Part shown: piece by piece, positions 30,701-45,700 of the stretch | Position numbering within the stretch: position 1 is the stretch's first letter | Layout: each line of letters starts with the position of its first letter | Assembly (NCBI GenBank): GCA_021186555.1 | Contig: JAJKFL010000042.1 | Coordinates: 10,021,781-10,085,780, forward strand | Length of the DNA stretch: 64,000 bases | DNA from: Reticulitermes speratus | Lineage: Eukaryota > Arthropoda > Insecta > Blattodea > Rhinotermitidae | Reading direction: 5' to 3' | Notes under the pieces: model-generated | What the model was told of the DNA's origin: nothing | Databases searched by the model: none | What the model saw: the letters and a program-made list of their open reading frames with translations, nothing else | Made by a program: the position numbers and the translations under genes

Positions 30701-33700
30701 TTCTGGTCTTCTGGAATGTTATGTTCAGAAGCCAGTAACGTAACTTGTCCCAACCTTTCAAAGAAGCATAATGTCTTCACTTTTTGGTGGTGGTAGGTCC
30801 TAGAATAATTCTCAGAATCCCCAATTGCAAAGAAATGATGACATTATTTCCATGTTCATAACACTTCTTCATAAAACTCTATAATGAATTTGCTACAAAA
30901 ATGTGAAGAAAATTTGTTCCATGTAGACAGTCTCAAAGTTTTAATCACATTACAATTTGCTTTTGTCCAACAATATCCTTAATACTATATACCGTATATT
31001 CTCGAATCTAATCCGCACTTTTTTTTTACAGTTTTAGAGGGCTAAAAAATCAGATGCGGATTAGATTCGCGTGCGGATTAGATTCGCGGTCTAGAGCTGG
31101 ATTTTGGAAAAATGATTGAGCTGCTGTACAATATAACAATAACGTAATTAACGTAATTAATAAACAACGTAAGAACAATACAATAATCTATTATTTTATT
31201 ATTTATTATTATAATTTATTATTCATCAGACTCGCCGTCATCACTCATAATTCGAGGAATGTTCAAAGATCTGGCCTTCTTTATCGCCTCCTCGCGAGTA
31301 GATCATAACTCACAAACAGTCCAGTCTTGCGTCTCTCTTGAAAAAACGTAAGACAGCATCATCAATTTCAGGAAATCGTCCTTTCTTGGGTCCAGTGAAT
31401 TTCCTTCGTGACGCCTCACACCCGCTGATCGCTGCCTTGTGTTTCCGCCATAGTCGAACGTTGCTTTCATCAACTCCAAAAATTGCAGCGGCTTTGCGGT
31501 TTCCATTCTCCTCTGCGCATCGAATAACTTCACGTTTGAACTTTGCCGTATATGAGAGTCGTTTAGATTTCAGGTGTCCCTCTTCCATAACTACGGTACA
31601 CGACAAATTGGAACAAGCACCTCCCACGTTTCAACAACTAAAGATCAGCTGGCTTCAGACGAGATTGCGCACGTCTGTTGAGAAAGACCCCGCCTCTATC
31701 GGTATGACTCATCGGCCACAGGCGTAGCGTCGGATTTTAACGCATTGGTAACATCCAATATTATTCAATCAGTCGCCCCGTGGGCAAGGGGTGGTTGAAG
31801 GAAAGGTGCGGATTAGAATCGCGAACTAACTTTTTTTCGTTTAAGAAGTCGCCAAAAACTGGGTGCGGATTAGATTCGGGTGCGGTTTAGATTCGAGAAT
31901 ATACGGTAACATAGTACCAATTTATATACATTTTCATACCAAATGTATTACAAAATTTCTTGAAGTAACATTATGAACACTAGAAATCTGGCAGAAATTT
32001 TTTTGCACTTGCATAATGCTTCCACATTTGACCACGTACTCATAATACACACCCTCCTGTCACCAACGCTATATAAACTGCTGTGCTGTTTAGTATGGAC
32101 TTTGAAATTTTAGTTTCTCCCAGCAGTGTTGATGAACATCCAAGTCCTCTGGGATATGACACTGTGTCAATTGGTAATAGTTATCAGTGTTTCTGAGGAA
32201 TCTGTTGCCTACATGTTCAGGGTCTCATTTACTCTATAACAGCAAGCTCATCTGAAACTTAACTATTTACCAATTGACATGGTGCCATATCCCAGAACAC
32301 TTGGATCTAGCATGGACTGATTTGAAAGAATGATAACAGAAGAACTGAAGAACAAGTGCTTGTGGCCTGAGCCTCTATTAGAACAGTCAGTGTCCGTATT
32401 AAGATGCAAACTATGTTACTACCAAATACAAGTACAAGTCAGTTTGCCATGTCAGCCAGCTTGCTTAGCCTACACATTTTATGCAGGCTGACGTCATGCA
32501 CCTTTACCATTACTTTACATGTATTAAGCAGAGTTATAGTGAAATCTGCTTAACTCACAGTATTATTACTGTTACTTATGTGGGCACATGACTACACTGA
32601 ACAAGCTTAATAAACTACAGTAACCAAACGAACATTACACAGGACTCAAAAACCCTAATTCATGCTTACCTGCACAGCTGTTCTCATCATAATCCCAAGC
32701 AGACCATCTTTCCATTCCAGAGTGAATGGATTCATTTCTCCATACAGTTCACCTAAAGTCACAGACTTTGGGTTTAAAACATAAGTTCTTACTGGTCTGT
32801 AGTAGTCACCATTAATCTTGTCATTATATAGTTTTGTTAGTGTATCTTTCAGCACCTGTGAACAATAAAATTTTCATTATGCTTGTAAATAGTGTTGTTT
32901 AAAAAGTGTAATTCTTAAGTATAAAAATCATCAAAGGTAATACAGCGAACACATTTTATAACTGTCTGTGATAATAATGTATGTTGTGATTTTTTATCAC
33001 ACTTCCTTCACATATGAATTTCCAGTGTTCTGGACACACTTTTTTCAGTACTGTGGGACATCAAATACTTACTTTTCTGCCACTTTCTTTTTTTGGCACA
33101 AAATTCATACTTTCCTTTTCCTTGACAGAATACTTTCTTCACTTTCAGCACCCCCCCCCCCCCCTCCTTTTCCTTGTACACTAGTCATAATTGTCACGGA
33201 AAATTTGAATTAAAGTTCATTACAAATCCTTGGCAAGCACATACAGGAACACATAAATTGGTGTTTCTCTTGACAGCAGTGAACTGACACTTGGCACATA
33301 ACTGATACAGAAGGCTAACATAAAGATTTGTTTCTATTACCACATAGAAGCAACTGAACTCATAATACTGTGACACGTATCGATGTTGCAGAAGGCTGCA
33401 CTTATAGATTGTAACTTGTTGTGTGGGCACTTAAATGGCCTGTTGTTACACATGAAGGGGCTATTTAAGTGGCCTGTTGCTACTAGCAGAGTGGCTCTTT
33501 AAATGGTCTATTGTTACATGTGGAGTGGGTATTTAAATGGCCTGCTGCTGTAAGTGGAGTGGCTATTTAAATTTGCACTACAACTCTTTCAACTTGCCAT
33601 TTCCTTGGAAAGCAAGCATTGAATACTTTACCTGTACCGGACCTCACCTGACATTTCCACACAGTGCATTAAACATCAACTTTGGTATGTGGCATCCCAT

Positions 33701-36700
33701 TGTGTTCTCAATATAAGATTATGTCCAAATAAGGGATTCTGCATATACTTCTTAAAAACTAAAAAAATATGAGGTCTTCAACATCACTGACATTTTAAAA
33801 ATTAAAGAATGTGAGATAATGTAACATTTCTTCAATATATTTTTTATAAGGAATAGCCTGATAATGGGTTTCTCATAAGTCAAAGCATGTAATGCCTTAT
33901 TGTAAAAGAAGAAATTTGTTTCATCAATAAAAAGACCTGTGTAAATGGGACTGAAATTCACTTAAACTTGCATTAAGATATATTTATATATACATATATT
34001 TATTAAATTACACAACCATGAACACTTCCTAGTAACTAACCTTCTATAGATGTAATTAATGAGTATTAAGTTTTTAAAACACTGTTAAACGTTATGCTTG
34101 AAGGAAACACAAGTCACCTACTGATATATAAAAACATGTTGCTACTGTAAGTAATTTAGAAGTCCAACTATGAACAGTCCATATTATTATACAATAACAT
34201 ACACATTAAATCAGCATGTTATGTCATTTAATACCAAGATCCAAAGCAAAGTGTATGTTCTCTGATTCTATATATCTGCCATTTAATACACATCTGCTTT
34301 GTGTTTTTGAAGAAACCAGTATTAAAAAATATCCAACATTTGAGCCACAAGCATAATTTTATAATGTTCATGGTCTATTATTTATTCTAAAGGTTAGGTT
34401 TTTTTTTACTGTAACTCAGAACAATTTACTCAACTTTTGGATGTATTTTGTAAAATACATACAGGTGGTCAAGATTTTCTTTTGTCTGCATTTTCTTTCA
34501 GGCTATGGTGTAGTGAAGTGGTATTTAGTGTGTCACACTAATCCAGAAGTAACACATAAAGGAACTGCTTCAACAGAATTTACAGAAATATAAAAAGCAA
34601 AGAAAACATATTTGGAAATTAAATTTCTTGTGATGTCCAACTAGAATGTCACCCAAACTTTTATTGTCCAATGTGCAAGACATCTTTTTATTCATTTATT
34701 CATTCATTCATTTTACATTCCATGGATCCTTGTAGGTAAAAAAAAACCTGACGGACGTGGAATTAATCTCCATATACATACAATAAACAGTATAAAATTT
34801 ATATGCCTAGAAAGCATGTGTCATATTAAAACAATAACAATATTTATTAATAGTAGTGGTAATAAATAAAATATATAAAATAAGTGCAGTAATCACATGT
34901 AAAATATAATGCTAGTTGTCAAGGGAACAGTTGTCTTCGTACTGATTGACTTCAGGTCTGCACTGACTGCCACTATAACATTTTCATATTTTTGTCTAAG
35001 ACAAATGTGACTTTATATATACTGTATTTTGGTCCAGACCACTGTCTAAAAACATATTTAATTTTTACATTATTTTGAGTTATGAGATGTTGTCAAGTGT
35101 TGCAGTACCCACAATCCACAGGAGATACACTTGAGGAAATCAGCAGATACATGGCAATGGCGTTAGAAAGCACAAACTATGTTCTACATGGCAGTGAGGT
35201 CAGCAGGGTCTGCAGGAGACGCTGGTGTCCTCTGTGGCAGTCAGCATAATTTTATAGCATTCTAGGTGACCTTATAAATCTACAATAAAACAAGAAGTTA
35301 TACCTTCAAAACAGTTGTTTTTCCTCCTCCAGTGGGACCAATTAACATTACTCCATGGCGGACTAGCACTGTGTCATGCAACTGAATCACTTTGGTTATC
35401 ATGCAAGGTTCTGGCTGTAAAACATTTTGTTGCATAACTGTTATTATTGCTTCTTTTAACACTCCACAGTCTTGCTCTGGTATCACAATTCCAGGGAACA
35501 AATCACTCAAAATGCCCTGTAACAGCAATTTAAAGAGTTTTACTTTTAATATCAACAAGATAGGCACTGTAAACATAACATAACAATGACGCGCATTCAC
35601 ATAACCACCATCAGCTACCCCAGCTCCTGCAAGTTTGTAAATCTGAATGTACTTCATAAATGAGGACTCTTCTACTGCGTGAGCATTCAGTTTTGGTAGT
35701 TCAGAATTAAGTTTATGAAAACTATATGGATCACCTCCAGGCCATGTTACAAAGAAGGAAGTAATTACTAAACCATTCTTACTTGAAAAAAATCTGAATC
35801 TTGAGCCAAGAACTTTGGTAAGTTGCTGTCACGCAATGCTTGTACAATGACTACGTCCTCACTTAACCTTGGATTATTATATTTCAGAAAACCTGCCATT
35901 ACCAGTACACTCTTCATTGCTCTGAAAAGAAGTAAAGATATATTAATGTAAAACGTTTCTCAGAAACAATGTAAAGCAATGCAGTAAAATCGTACACATA
36001 CAGAATCAGATTCGAGGTTCTCATGGTAATGAAGGTTGAAATTATGATCTTCTGGCACATGGCGTTGACATAGTTTGGTAGATAGGTACAAATCCATTGG
36101 AGAAATCTGCTGCCTCCATCTACTTCTACCCTGAAGACAGAGGCAGCACATTCCCAAAAATGTTGGTAGAGCACAGTTACTATGTGATGGCGCACAGAAA
36201 TGCAATGGAGAGAAACTGAAGGGGAAAGAGGAGAAGGAAGTGAGTAGCCTGTAACCTCCACATGAATGCAGATGAAAGCCTCTCCAGTATTAGTACATAT
36301 TGCACATGCTGACATGCACACCTTGGCTGGCAATAGCCAGCAGAAAGGTCACCCCCTGCCAAAATACATGGACCAGACTACATAGCATCACATCTCAGAA
36401 GACTGTAATCATAAGTACAGAATGGATACACAGATGTGTAATAAAATTAGAATAAGGTTTATAAAATCTAAGAGTTTGTGACTTGCAGTTTTCACCCTGT
36501 AATCTTAAGTTCACCATGATTATTTTTGTTTCTTACCCTCTGGTGTTTTAAACCACAGTATGGAGCTTCTACAGATGTACGGTTTTAACACTGATGGGTT
36601 CCAGGTAAAGTCCCAAGATTATGATATTGGTCTTATCACTATACTGTCACCAAGGAGTCCTCTGTGGCAAGAACATCTTCATGAGAATATTTGATGAAGT

Positions 36701-39700
36701 TATGGTTTATATAAAACTACTGTGTGATTTATTATTTTAGTGTGAGAAAATATTTTGTTATCCCAGCCAGAAAGTAAATCCAAGTTGCTCTTTCTCAAAT
36801 TAGGCTATAGAACTTACAACTCATTACACTGTGACTATCCTCATTTCTTGTGTGGTATTCCTGCAACGCATATCCAGCATATACAAAAGACATAATTTTT
36901 CTCTTTCGTCTCCTGCTGCAAAACAAACAGACCTGTAAATACTATGACATTTACTCCACACCCTTCCTGATATGTACAGCTCTTAAGCTGATATGCAAAA
37001 CTGTGGTAAAGCTTTTTGGACATAATTTGAATCCTCCTTCCCAATCTTTACTTATGTCTCAATTCCTACTTTCCTTTCTTTACTACATATACTGTAATAC
37101 TGGCAACGAAAACAACCATATTTCAAGTCAAGATTACTGATATAAATTATGAAAGCTAACCTAATGAGTCCCCATTCGGTTACATTACTACAACTGGTTT
37201 GCTCTTAGTTAGGTCCTTTTTCTTCCTTCCCCAAGTCACTGACAGTTTCCACACATCTTCATCTTCCACCCTGAAGACGGATGTAGCAGGTTCCTCCAAA
37301 ATGTTAGTACGTATCAACCATACTACATGGCATCACAACCCAGACAATAATAATATTCACAATCACCAGCATGAGAATGTCAAATCTCACAAGGAACCAA
37401 AATTTGTCCACAGTGGAACGATGGTATTGGTGAAAGGTATATAAAGTCCCTGAAGGTTACCCAAAAACTAAATAAGCAAAAAAAAAGTTTGAATTATACA
37501 CACTAAACACTTATTTATGTTTAACCTTTATTGTACAGCATTTTAAATGCCAATTTTCTACTGCAGCCAAAGCACTATTTAATTCAAATGCCCACTGTGG
37601 GACAGTGCTTTCCCATTCAGATGACAAAATTGTACATTTAATGGGACAATGGTGTGCCATTCATCCGTTAAGGTTAATTATCTTATTCAGTGTAATTACT
37701 ATTATTTCAACAAAGAATATAAACATGAACCTCATTCCAAAATCATAGTGATCTTGCTGTGACAGCAGCTCACTGCACAATTGACATAGCCGAGTCATCT
37801 TACTAGCCAGGATTTTAGAAGTTTCAAAACCTTCTGAATACAATGTCACTTCTGCTATCAAACCTGAAACAGAGCAGCCAGTAGATATAACAAACAAACT
37901 GAATCCCTGCTACAAGACAACATACTTTTGGCAGGATGATGAAAGCCGGTGATATCATAGTTAAACTGAGCAATGCTGCAATGAAACCATTAAAACCTTC
38001 TGATAAAATATGCTATAATACAGATTTTTACAGTTATTTGCCAATCATACAGTTTATTTTTCTTTATGTAAATTAATAACCATAACGTTCAGACGTTAAA
38101 TTACAGAGTTACATTCTGATGCTGTTTTGCAATACTGTGCAGCAAAAACTGCAGTGAAAGAATGAAACATATGATCATGTATCTCAATACAGAATAAAAG
38201 AAAAATATTAAAAAACTGAAATACAAGGAAAGAAGACAGTAAAAATACTCTGTTCCATACATATTGGACAAAATAATTCTGTCTAATACTGGGAAGTATT
38301 ATGATGATGCGTGCAGGAAATGTGTCAAAAATAATCTAAAAAACTTTGATATTGACTTAATTAACTTTCATCATTGAGCATTTTGACTCCTCTTGTCTTA
38401 AATTCATTGCTGCTGACCCTACTGGCAATTAATTTGCACAGCGAACTTTCCCAAAAAGAACCAGAAATGATTAGAGACTTCAGTATTTACAAACGCTACT
38501 TTAGTAGCACACCATATTCAAGAATTCTTACCATAATCCGGTACCATCATAGATACTGGTCGAAATAAACCTTTCAAATTGCCAGGCAGTTCTGTTCTTC
38601 CAGCATATCCAGGGTTCATTGTGATGAAGACTGCACACTGCTGAACCAATTTAATCTCTCGTCCTTCAAACATGAACCTGGGTAACACAGGAGTATAAGA
38701 TTATGTAATTTATCTTCTATCATAGTAGCTCACCTTACAGATTGAATCCTGGTCATCACAAATACATAAAAGAACTCCCCAGCCTATTTTTGTGTTGCAG
38801 AGTTTTCTAGTCCTACATGTCTAATGCTATTGCTATTACTGTAATTTATTTTATTTTCATAGGTATAAATTCTTCCTACGCCAAATATCTCAGCTATAAC
38901 TGCAAAGTTTCACACAATCACCATGTCTGTAACTGTTAACTTATAAGCAATATTTCACATGAAATGTGCAGATAATTTTATGGTCTACTTCTGCACCAAT
39001 TTCACAATCCTAGCCTCAGTGTTTCATTTATTACCACCATCAAATCTACAATTAAAGAGATTTAAATATGCTGAAACTTTATTTTATATTCTGACAAAAA
39101 ATTATCTTGCCAGAAGTTGTATACTTCTTTAAGATGTTGTAGTATGATTTGTACATACAAAGTCTGTGCATTTTCCATGATGTTATTATGGACTGTAGAA
39201 AATCAAAAAGTAGAGAATGACAGTGGGTGACCTCCTATGGCATAAAGCTCACAACAAATTTCATTAAAAAGGTTTCAACTGGTTACAAGGTGGAGAGTGT
39301 GGGGGAGGGTGGTGGTGGTGGTGTGGACACACATTCTGTATGGTGATCTGATAAGCCTATTTGCTCTTCTTTCTTTTCATAAGAAAACAAAGTAAGCCAG
39401 AAAGAAGTCTTGATAATAATATCAGACATAATGGATCATATACATTACACATTAATGAGTAGCAGAAGCAAATATAATGAAATCAATCATCAATTCTACA
39501 CAGTAATAAAACATTAATTACCGTGAAAGTTTAGCTGCCTTAGCTTGTCTAATTGTTACAAGTTGTTGTGCTGCAACAGACAACACTTCGATATCAATCC
39601 TGTTGAATTCATCAAAACAGCACCAGGCTCCAGACTGTGCCAAACCAGACAAAAAGCGACCCATCATCTGTCAATATACAAACAAGCCAAAGTTAACTCT

Positions 39701-42700
39701 CCATAAACATAAGCTTGTAATACATTATTTACTTGAATATACAAAGATAATTTTTATTTTGTACTTCATCATCTGAAAAATGGGGGATGGCGGGGGGGGG
39801 GGGGGGGGGGGGTGGGGGATTAACCTCATAATCACACACAAAATTCATGTTCTTTATAGACATTTTGCAGCAACTGAAGGTTCTGGAAAAGGGGGGTCGC
39901 ATTATATTCCAGTAATTAAATGCAGTATGTTCCTGATGTAATGTTTATGGTTGTAAAATATCCATATTTGAGCTGTGTGGCATATCACAGGCATAAGTTT
40001 CTCTTATTTCAACCTGTGTGATACAAAAAAAGTTTATTTCAGCTTTGAAAGCTTGTGTCATATGACATTTTTCCTTTGCCTTCCTTTCATATTACAGGTA
40101 ATGAAGCTTATTCTGACTTCATACACTCATTCCCAAAGTTGTGTGAAGTATGTCAGTATCGATTCTTTTTTTAAGGGGGAGGTTAACAGCCCTCCTGAAC
40201 AATAAAGAGACCCAGATCACAGCATTCCTCTTCATCTATCACCTACAGAATGGCAGATCCTAGCAGTATCCATGCTACTATCAGCATACCATGTAACGAG
40301 TGAGTATGACATAAAAGTGACTGTCACTGAGTTGGGCAGACAAGATAAACAAAAATATGGGAAAACATTTCTGAAAGAAAGACCAAAGAAGAAACAAAGT
40401 GGCTGGGAGAATACTAATAACACAGATCTTTGTGAAGTGGGATGTTACAAAGTGGACTGGACTGGGCTGTCTCAAAATAGGGTACAACTGAAGACAGTTT
40501 AATCTTGTTACAGATATACGAATTCAGATAAGTTATTCTACCTTGTTAACCATCCCTTGACAGCAATTAAATACAACACACTGAATGGCCAGGGACTTGG
40601 CCAAATCCTTTGTAGTCTCTGTTTTGCCAATTCCTGTTGGACCTGCAGGGCTCCTCCTAAACAGCAAAATGGTTATCTTTTATCAGGGCTTTACCACTTC
40701 GCTTTTTTGTCAGACTCATATAATATTTGATGTTCACACAGCAGTATTAGATTAGAATAGACATCTTCAGGGATGTGACGCCATGTAGTTTGGTAGAGAC
40801 GTGGGAGGAACTGCTGCCTTCAACATGTAGGGTTGGTATATTCCTCTGAAATATCTGTACCTACTTATGAAACTACATGATGTCACATCCCACAAGGCTA
40901 CATAATATTAAACACATAAAAATCACACTCAAACAAAATCATATTCATAATATAATTATATGTAATAATCATTTTAAATTGTTTTAAACTGTATCTGGAA
41001 ACAACAATATTAAACAGAAGAAACATGTTCATGATGAAAATGAGAAGGTAACACATTCTGGAGAAATTTATTGTTCAATTCAGAAACTGTTATCAAACAG
41101 GTTACACTTTCCAAAATACAAAGATGCGTATAGAGGGACGTTCAAATGAAACCCATTTGAAGATTATTCTTCATAAAGGAGTAGAGGTTGCTAAAAATCA
41201 GCATGGGCACTGAAGCATAGTGGATACATCAGCTGGTGTGTCAATGGGAAGCCTGCCTCAAAGCCCATGCTAAGTATTTTCAATGGCCTCTACTCCTTTC
41301 CTCATATGGATTCAATTTGAGCTAAATAACTCACTGGAAAATAATCCCTCTTTAACACACTAACAGTTGCTCAGCCTGTAAAGAAATTCCCCACTTTTTA
41401 TTGAACACAAAGGTTCATTACTGTGTTCACAAGAGAAGGCTACTCGTTCCTATCCTGAGCCAGATGAGTCCAATCCATGCCCTCTCATGCTATTTCCTTA
41501 AGATACATTTTAATATTATCCTCTCATCTATGCCTAGGTCTTCCAAGCGGTCTCTTACCTCCAATTTCCCCACCAAAACCCTGTAGGCCTTTCTCTTCTC
41601 CTCCATGCATGTCACATGGCCAACCCACCTCACCCCCTTGATTTGATCACCCAAATAATATACAGTAAGAGTAAGCAGTTGAAGGTTCATTTTACAAGTT
41701 AGGATATGCAAGCAGTCCACAGAGAATCAACAGAAGTCTAACTTACCCAAATTCAGTTGAAGAGCACCCATAAGGCAGAGGCAGCACTTGTCCGTCAGTG
41801 GTGTAATAACAAGTCGAGGAGATGCACCAAGGTATTCATAACCATACACATGTGCTGCGCTAGACATTCGTGCAACACAGTTGTTCATATCTTCATCCCA
41901 ATAATATCTGAATTGTTTCAACCATTCGAAGCTTGTGCTGTAACATTAACAGCAGAACAACAAAATTATAAATACTGCAGAAAGGTAAAGTTTTTCTTTC
42001 CACACCATGCACGCATAAGTGGGATGCAGAGGTATAGCTCCATTCATTCTTAACCTCGGCACTAGATGGAGGTGAGTGGTTATCTTCATGGCCCCGCTGT
42101 TTTACCCCTGGAAAAGAGCCCTGGTGCCAATTGAATAGAAAACGGATGGGCCCAGAGCTAGTTTGGAGGTTTTGGAGAAGAGAAAAGTCTTCTTCATCCT
42201 TCCAGGATTCAAAATCTGGATCATCCAGCACGTAGCTTAGTCACTATACCAACTACGCTATGCTGGCTCCCATTCTAAATACTGAATAATGTATACAAGT
42301 GTCAGTATGAAACAGGGCTGCCAATCTCTCCCAACAACATCATGAGAGATAATCTAAAGAGAACAACAAAATATGCTTAATAAACTCCATGCAGCAGCCT
42401 GTCCTGAGAAGATGAAAGTCACCGAGTTATTAAAAAAAAAGGCATACCTTTTATGCATCCAAAAGGTTCATTACCCATCAATGGACACCAATGAGAGCCA
42501 CCTGAACCAATTCCATGTCTTCTTGTTATTTATTGTTGGTTGATTTAGCGATGCTTTAAAACACTGAATCACATACTACTAAATCATCATGCTCACTAGC
42601 ATCTATTAATGGCATCTGTGTCTCTCTTCATGGTTTTCATGTTCCTTCCCAGTAAATTAACACATTCAACAAGGCATAAAACAGACTTAACATACTGTGC

Positions 42701-45700
42701 ACATTATCTGTCAGCACACAATACACTGGTCCTTCTAGTACCTCAGAACTTAAAAAGAAATAAAGGTTGCCCACTATTTGTACAGTGAAAACGAGCTGTT
42801 TGTAGCACCTCAACTATAGGAATTATATGTGGTCATGCAAAAATATTAAGAGTAGCTTTCTACACTGAAAAACAAAGAAAGTCAGAAGAACACACTACAA
42901 TGAAATTTTTTTTTGTTGTCCATACAATACAGTTACAGTGACAAGTCCTATACTGAAGCCAATAACGTTACTTCTTCTTAGCATAAACACTACTTCAGAT
43001 GAGACAGAATGTCATCCTACTGCTGTTCCAAAGAACAAGAATAATTCTACAAGGAAATTATTTTATTTGAAAACTCACATCTCTACTTCACTCAGTTTTG
43101 CACGACAGCAGGCAGTGCAGTGCTCACTGCTATTCCAATCTGCTGTGAGTCAGGGTCCATGAGTGTTAGTTCAATGCACTGCAGTTAACATTAGGTCTTT
43201 ACTGACTATGCATCAAGGTGGTGGAAATGTTTTCCTTCAGCTCACAGTACGCATCACAATAACAAATACACTGCTCACTGCACATTGATGTTTTTTAAGT
43301 GAAGCCAGCCAATGTGAAGTGACTATTAACACTTGCCACTTAAAATAATGTCCCTATTTTTGTTTAATTATATGAGGTTGATGTATACTGATGTAGTACA
43401 AAACCATCCAGCCTCCTTTAGAGTAAATGGTAATGCCTTGGCACTACAGCCTTGGTCTTTTTGTAGACAAATAGCCCTGGTCCCTCTTAACCTTGAATAC
43501 TAGTTGGAGATAGGTGGTTAGCATTATGCATCACAAGCTTTATGCCCAAGCAAAAGCTCCCAGTACCCACTGGATAGGAGGCATCTGGCTACTACCATAT
43601 TCACATTTCAAGTGCCTGCAAAACTTCTGCAACATACTCATGTGTGTAGCAACATATCTTCCTGCTTCCTAAAAAATTCTGTTACATTTGGTACAAACTC
43701 AGCATTTAAATGTATCATAAGATAAATGTTTAAGTCCTCTGCAATGTGATGCTGTCTTATTTGGTCAGTGGCTCCTGACAATTCAAAGGATCATAGTGCC
43801 TTCATCTTCAAGGGTAAATATTCTTGGATGGTTTATCCTTGGAGATGAAGGCAACACAATCCACCAAAATATTTGGAAGCACTCACCAAATGACACAGTG
43901 TCATATCCCAGAAGACTTGAATCCTCAACCTTATTGCTGTGAGAAACTCAAATCTCGCAGTGTACAGTAAGACAGTTACCTCTTAGTAACCTTTCCAATT
44001 ACCAGATTTGTAACAGCGTCTCGAGCATGGACCTCTACAGTAATGAGTGAACATAAAACCATTCGTTGCAACTTGTGAAGATTACCACGGACCATTGCAG
44101 CCAGGTTATTCAACTCCTAAAAATTAAAAAAGAAAAAGGAAAAAAAGTAAGTATGACATAAGTTTCATCGCTTTAAATCTAAAAGCATCCACAGTTCTGG
44201 ATTCACACCAAATGTTGTTCCTTCTCCCATACTGAATGCAATAATTATAGTTTTCAAACACAGATTTTGGTAAATGGAAGCTGTATTTTCCTGAATACAA
44301 TTTCCTTGAAGAATAATCGCAATTAATACTAATCATTTTATTAGTTTCGTTACACTGTCTATGTGATGATTCATGTGCAACAGAGAAGCAATTAGTAATT
44401 CATATCTGCTAAGTGACCATATTACAGGATCTTATTACAAGGCAACACTTACGAGTATAAAATTATAACAACAGTCAAATGTTACCTTAATAAAGTTTGC
44501 ATCACATAAGAGGCTGACTTACTTCAAAACATGCATCTTCAAACTCTTTCATAAGTTTATCAATATTCTGACTGTCAGATGCAAATATTCTGTGTATACT
44601 TCGAGCCCACATTATCTGAGAAACAGTTACTATAATCTGAAAAAAGGAAGAAAGAATGTGAATGTGTCATGGAACAAGATACTGCAAAACTTGAAGAGTT
44701 AAAACATACTTCCGTATTGTTTGTGTCTGGTGGGTATGTTTGCAATGTATTCATGTGTCAGAAATACAGTTTTGTTGCATGGAAATCTTTACAAACTATC
44801 CAATTTGGCTTGTAATTGAATAATTTATTCAAAAAGTTAAAAGTGAAATGTAGTTTCATAAAATAGCCAATATGAATTTGTTTGTTGCCGACACTGTTAA
44901 TTATTCACTTTGTAGACCCACAAGGAACATACTGGTATGAGAGCATTGGGTCCAATAGAAGGAAACAAGAAAACTTCATATCACCACAAAAAGAATAAAG
45001 ATGGTATCTGCTATCTTCTTGCCTCTCTTAATAAACAGATAAGATAACACTCACAAAACAATGTTCAAATGACTAACTTCATTTAGTCACAGTCACTAAT
45101 TGCATAGGTACCTTCTGCTTTTGAAGTGATCATAGATGTTGCATGCTTTCAGGGTAAAGTATTTGCACTCAATGTGCCACAACTCAGGTAGTTAGGTGCT
45201 GGTTTCTTACCACACAATCTTGAGTTCAGTCCAGGGTAACTTCAATTCAGAGTTGTGGTGGGTAAAATGACAATGAAGCAGGTTTTCCTCTGTGCACCTA
45301 TCTTTCTCCATCATTACTCTATATTCATCTAGCACGAATCACTGAGGCATGCACTAGTCCTGACCAGGCAGTACATGGCTGGATGCAGAGTAAGCAAGTT
45401 AAGCAATACTTGGATTAGATTGTATAAGTACATACCTGAGAAGGATGCGACAGTACCCAACTCTTGCGAGGCTGTTGATCATAATCAGTGATTCCTCTCA
45501 ACATTAGTTTCTTCAAGGACAAAAACACTGAATTTTCGACATTACGAAGCCAATCTTCAATATTACCATGTGCCTTCAAACCCTACAAATATTAATTCAG
45601 CATGATTAGTGATAACATTAGTCATTAATGTACTTTCTCTTCCTCCCCTAGGGAACTTCTTGGTTATTCAGCCAATGGTTTATTTGTACAGTAAGTCATG

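Noticed and set aside
31338-31727. Plus-strand 129-codon ORF
   Set aside because: It is the antisense shadow of the transposase HTH fragment and has no domain of its own.
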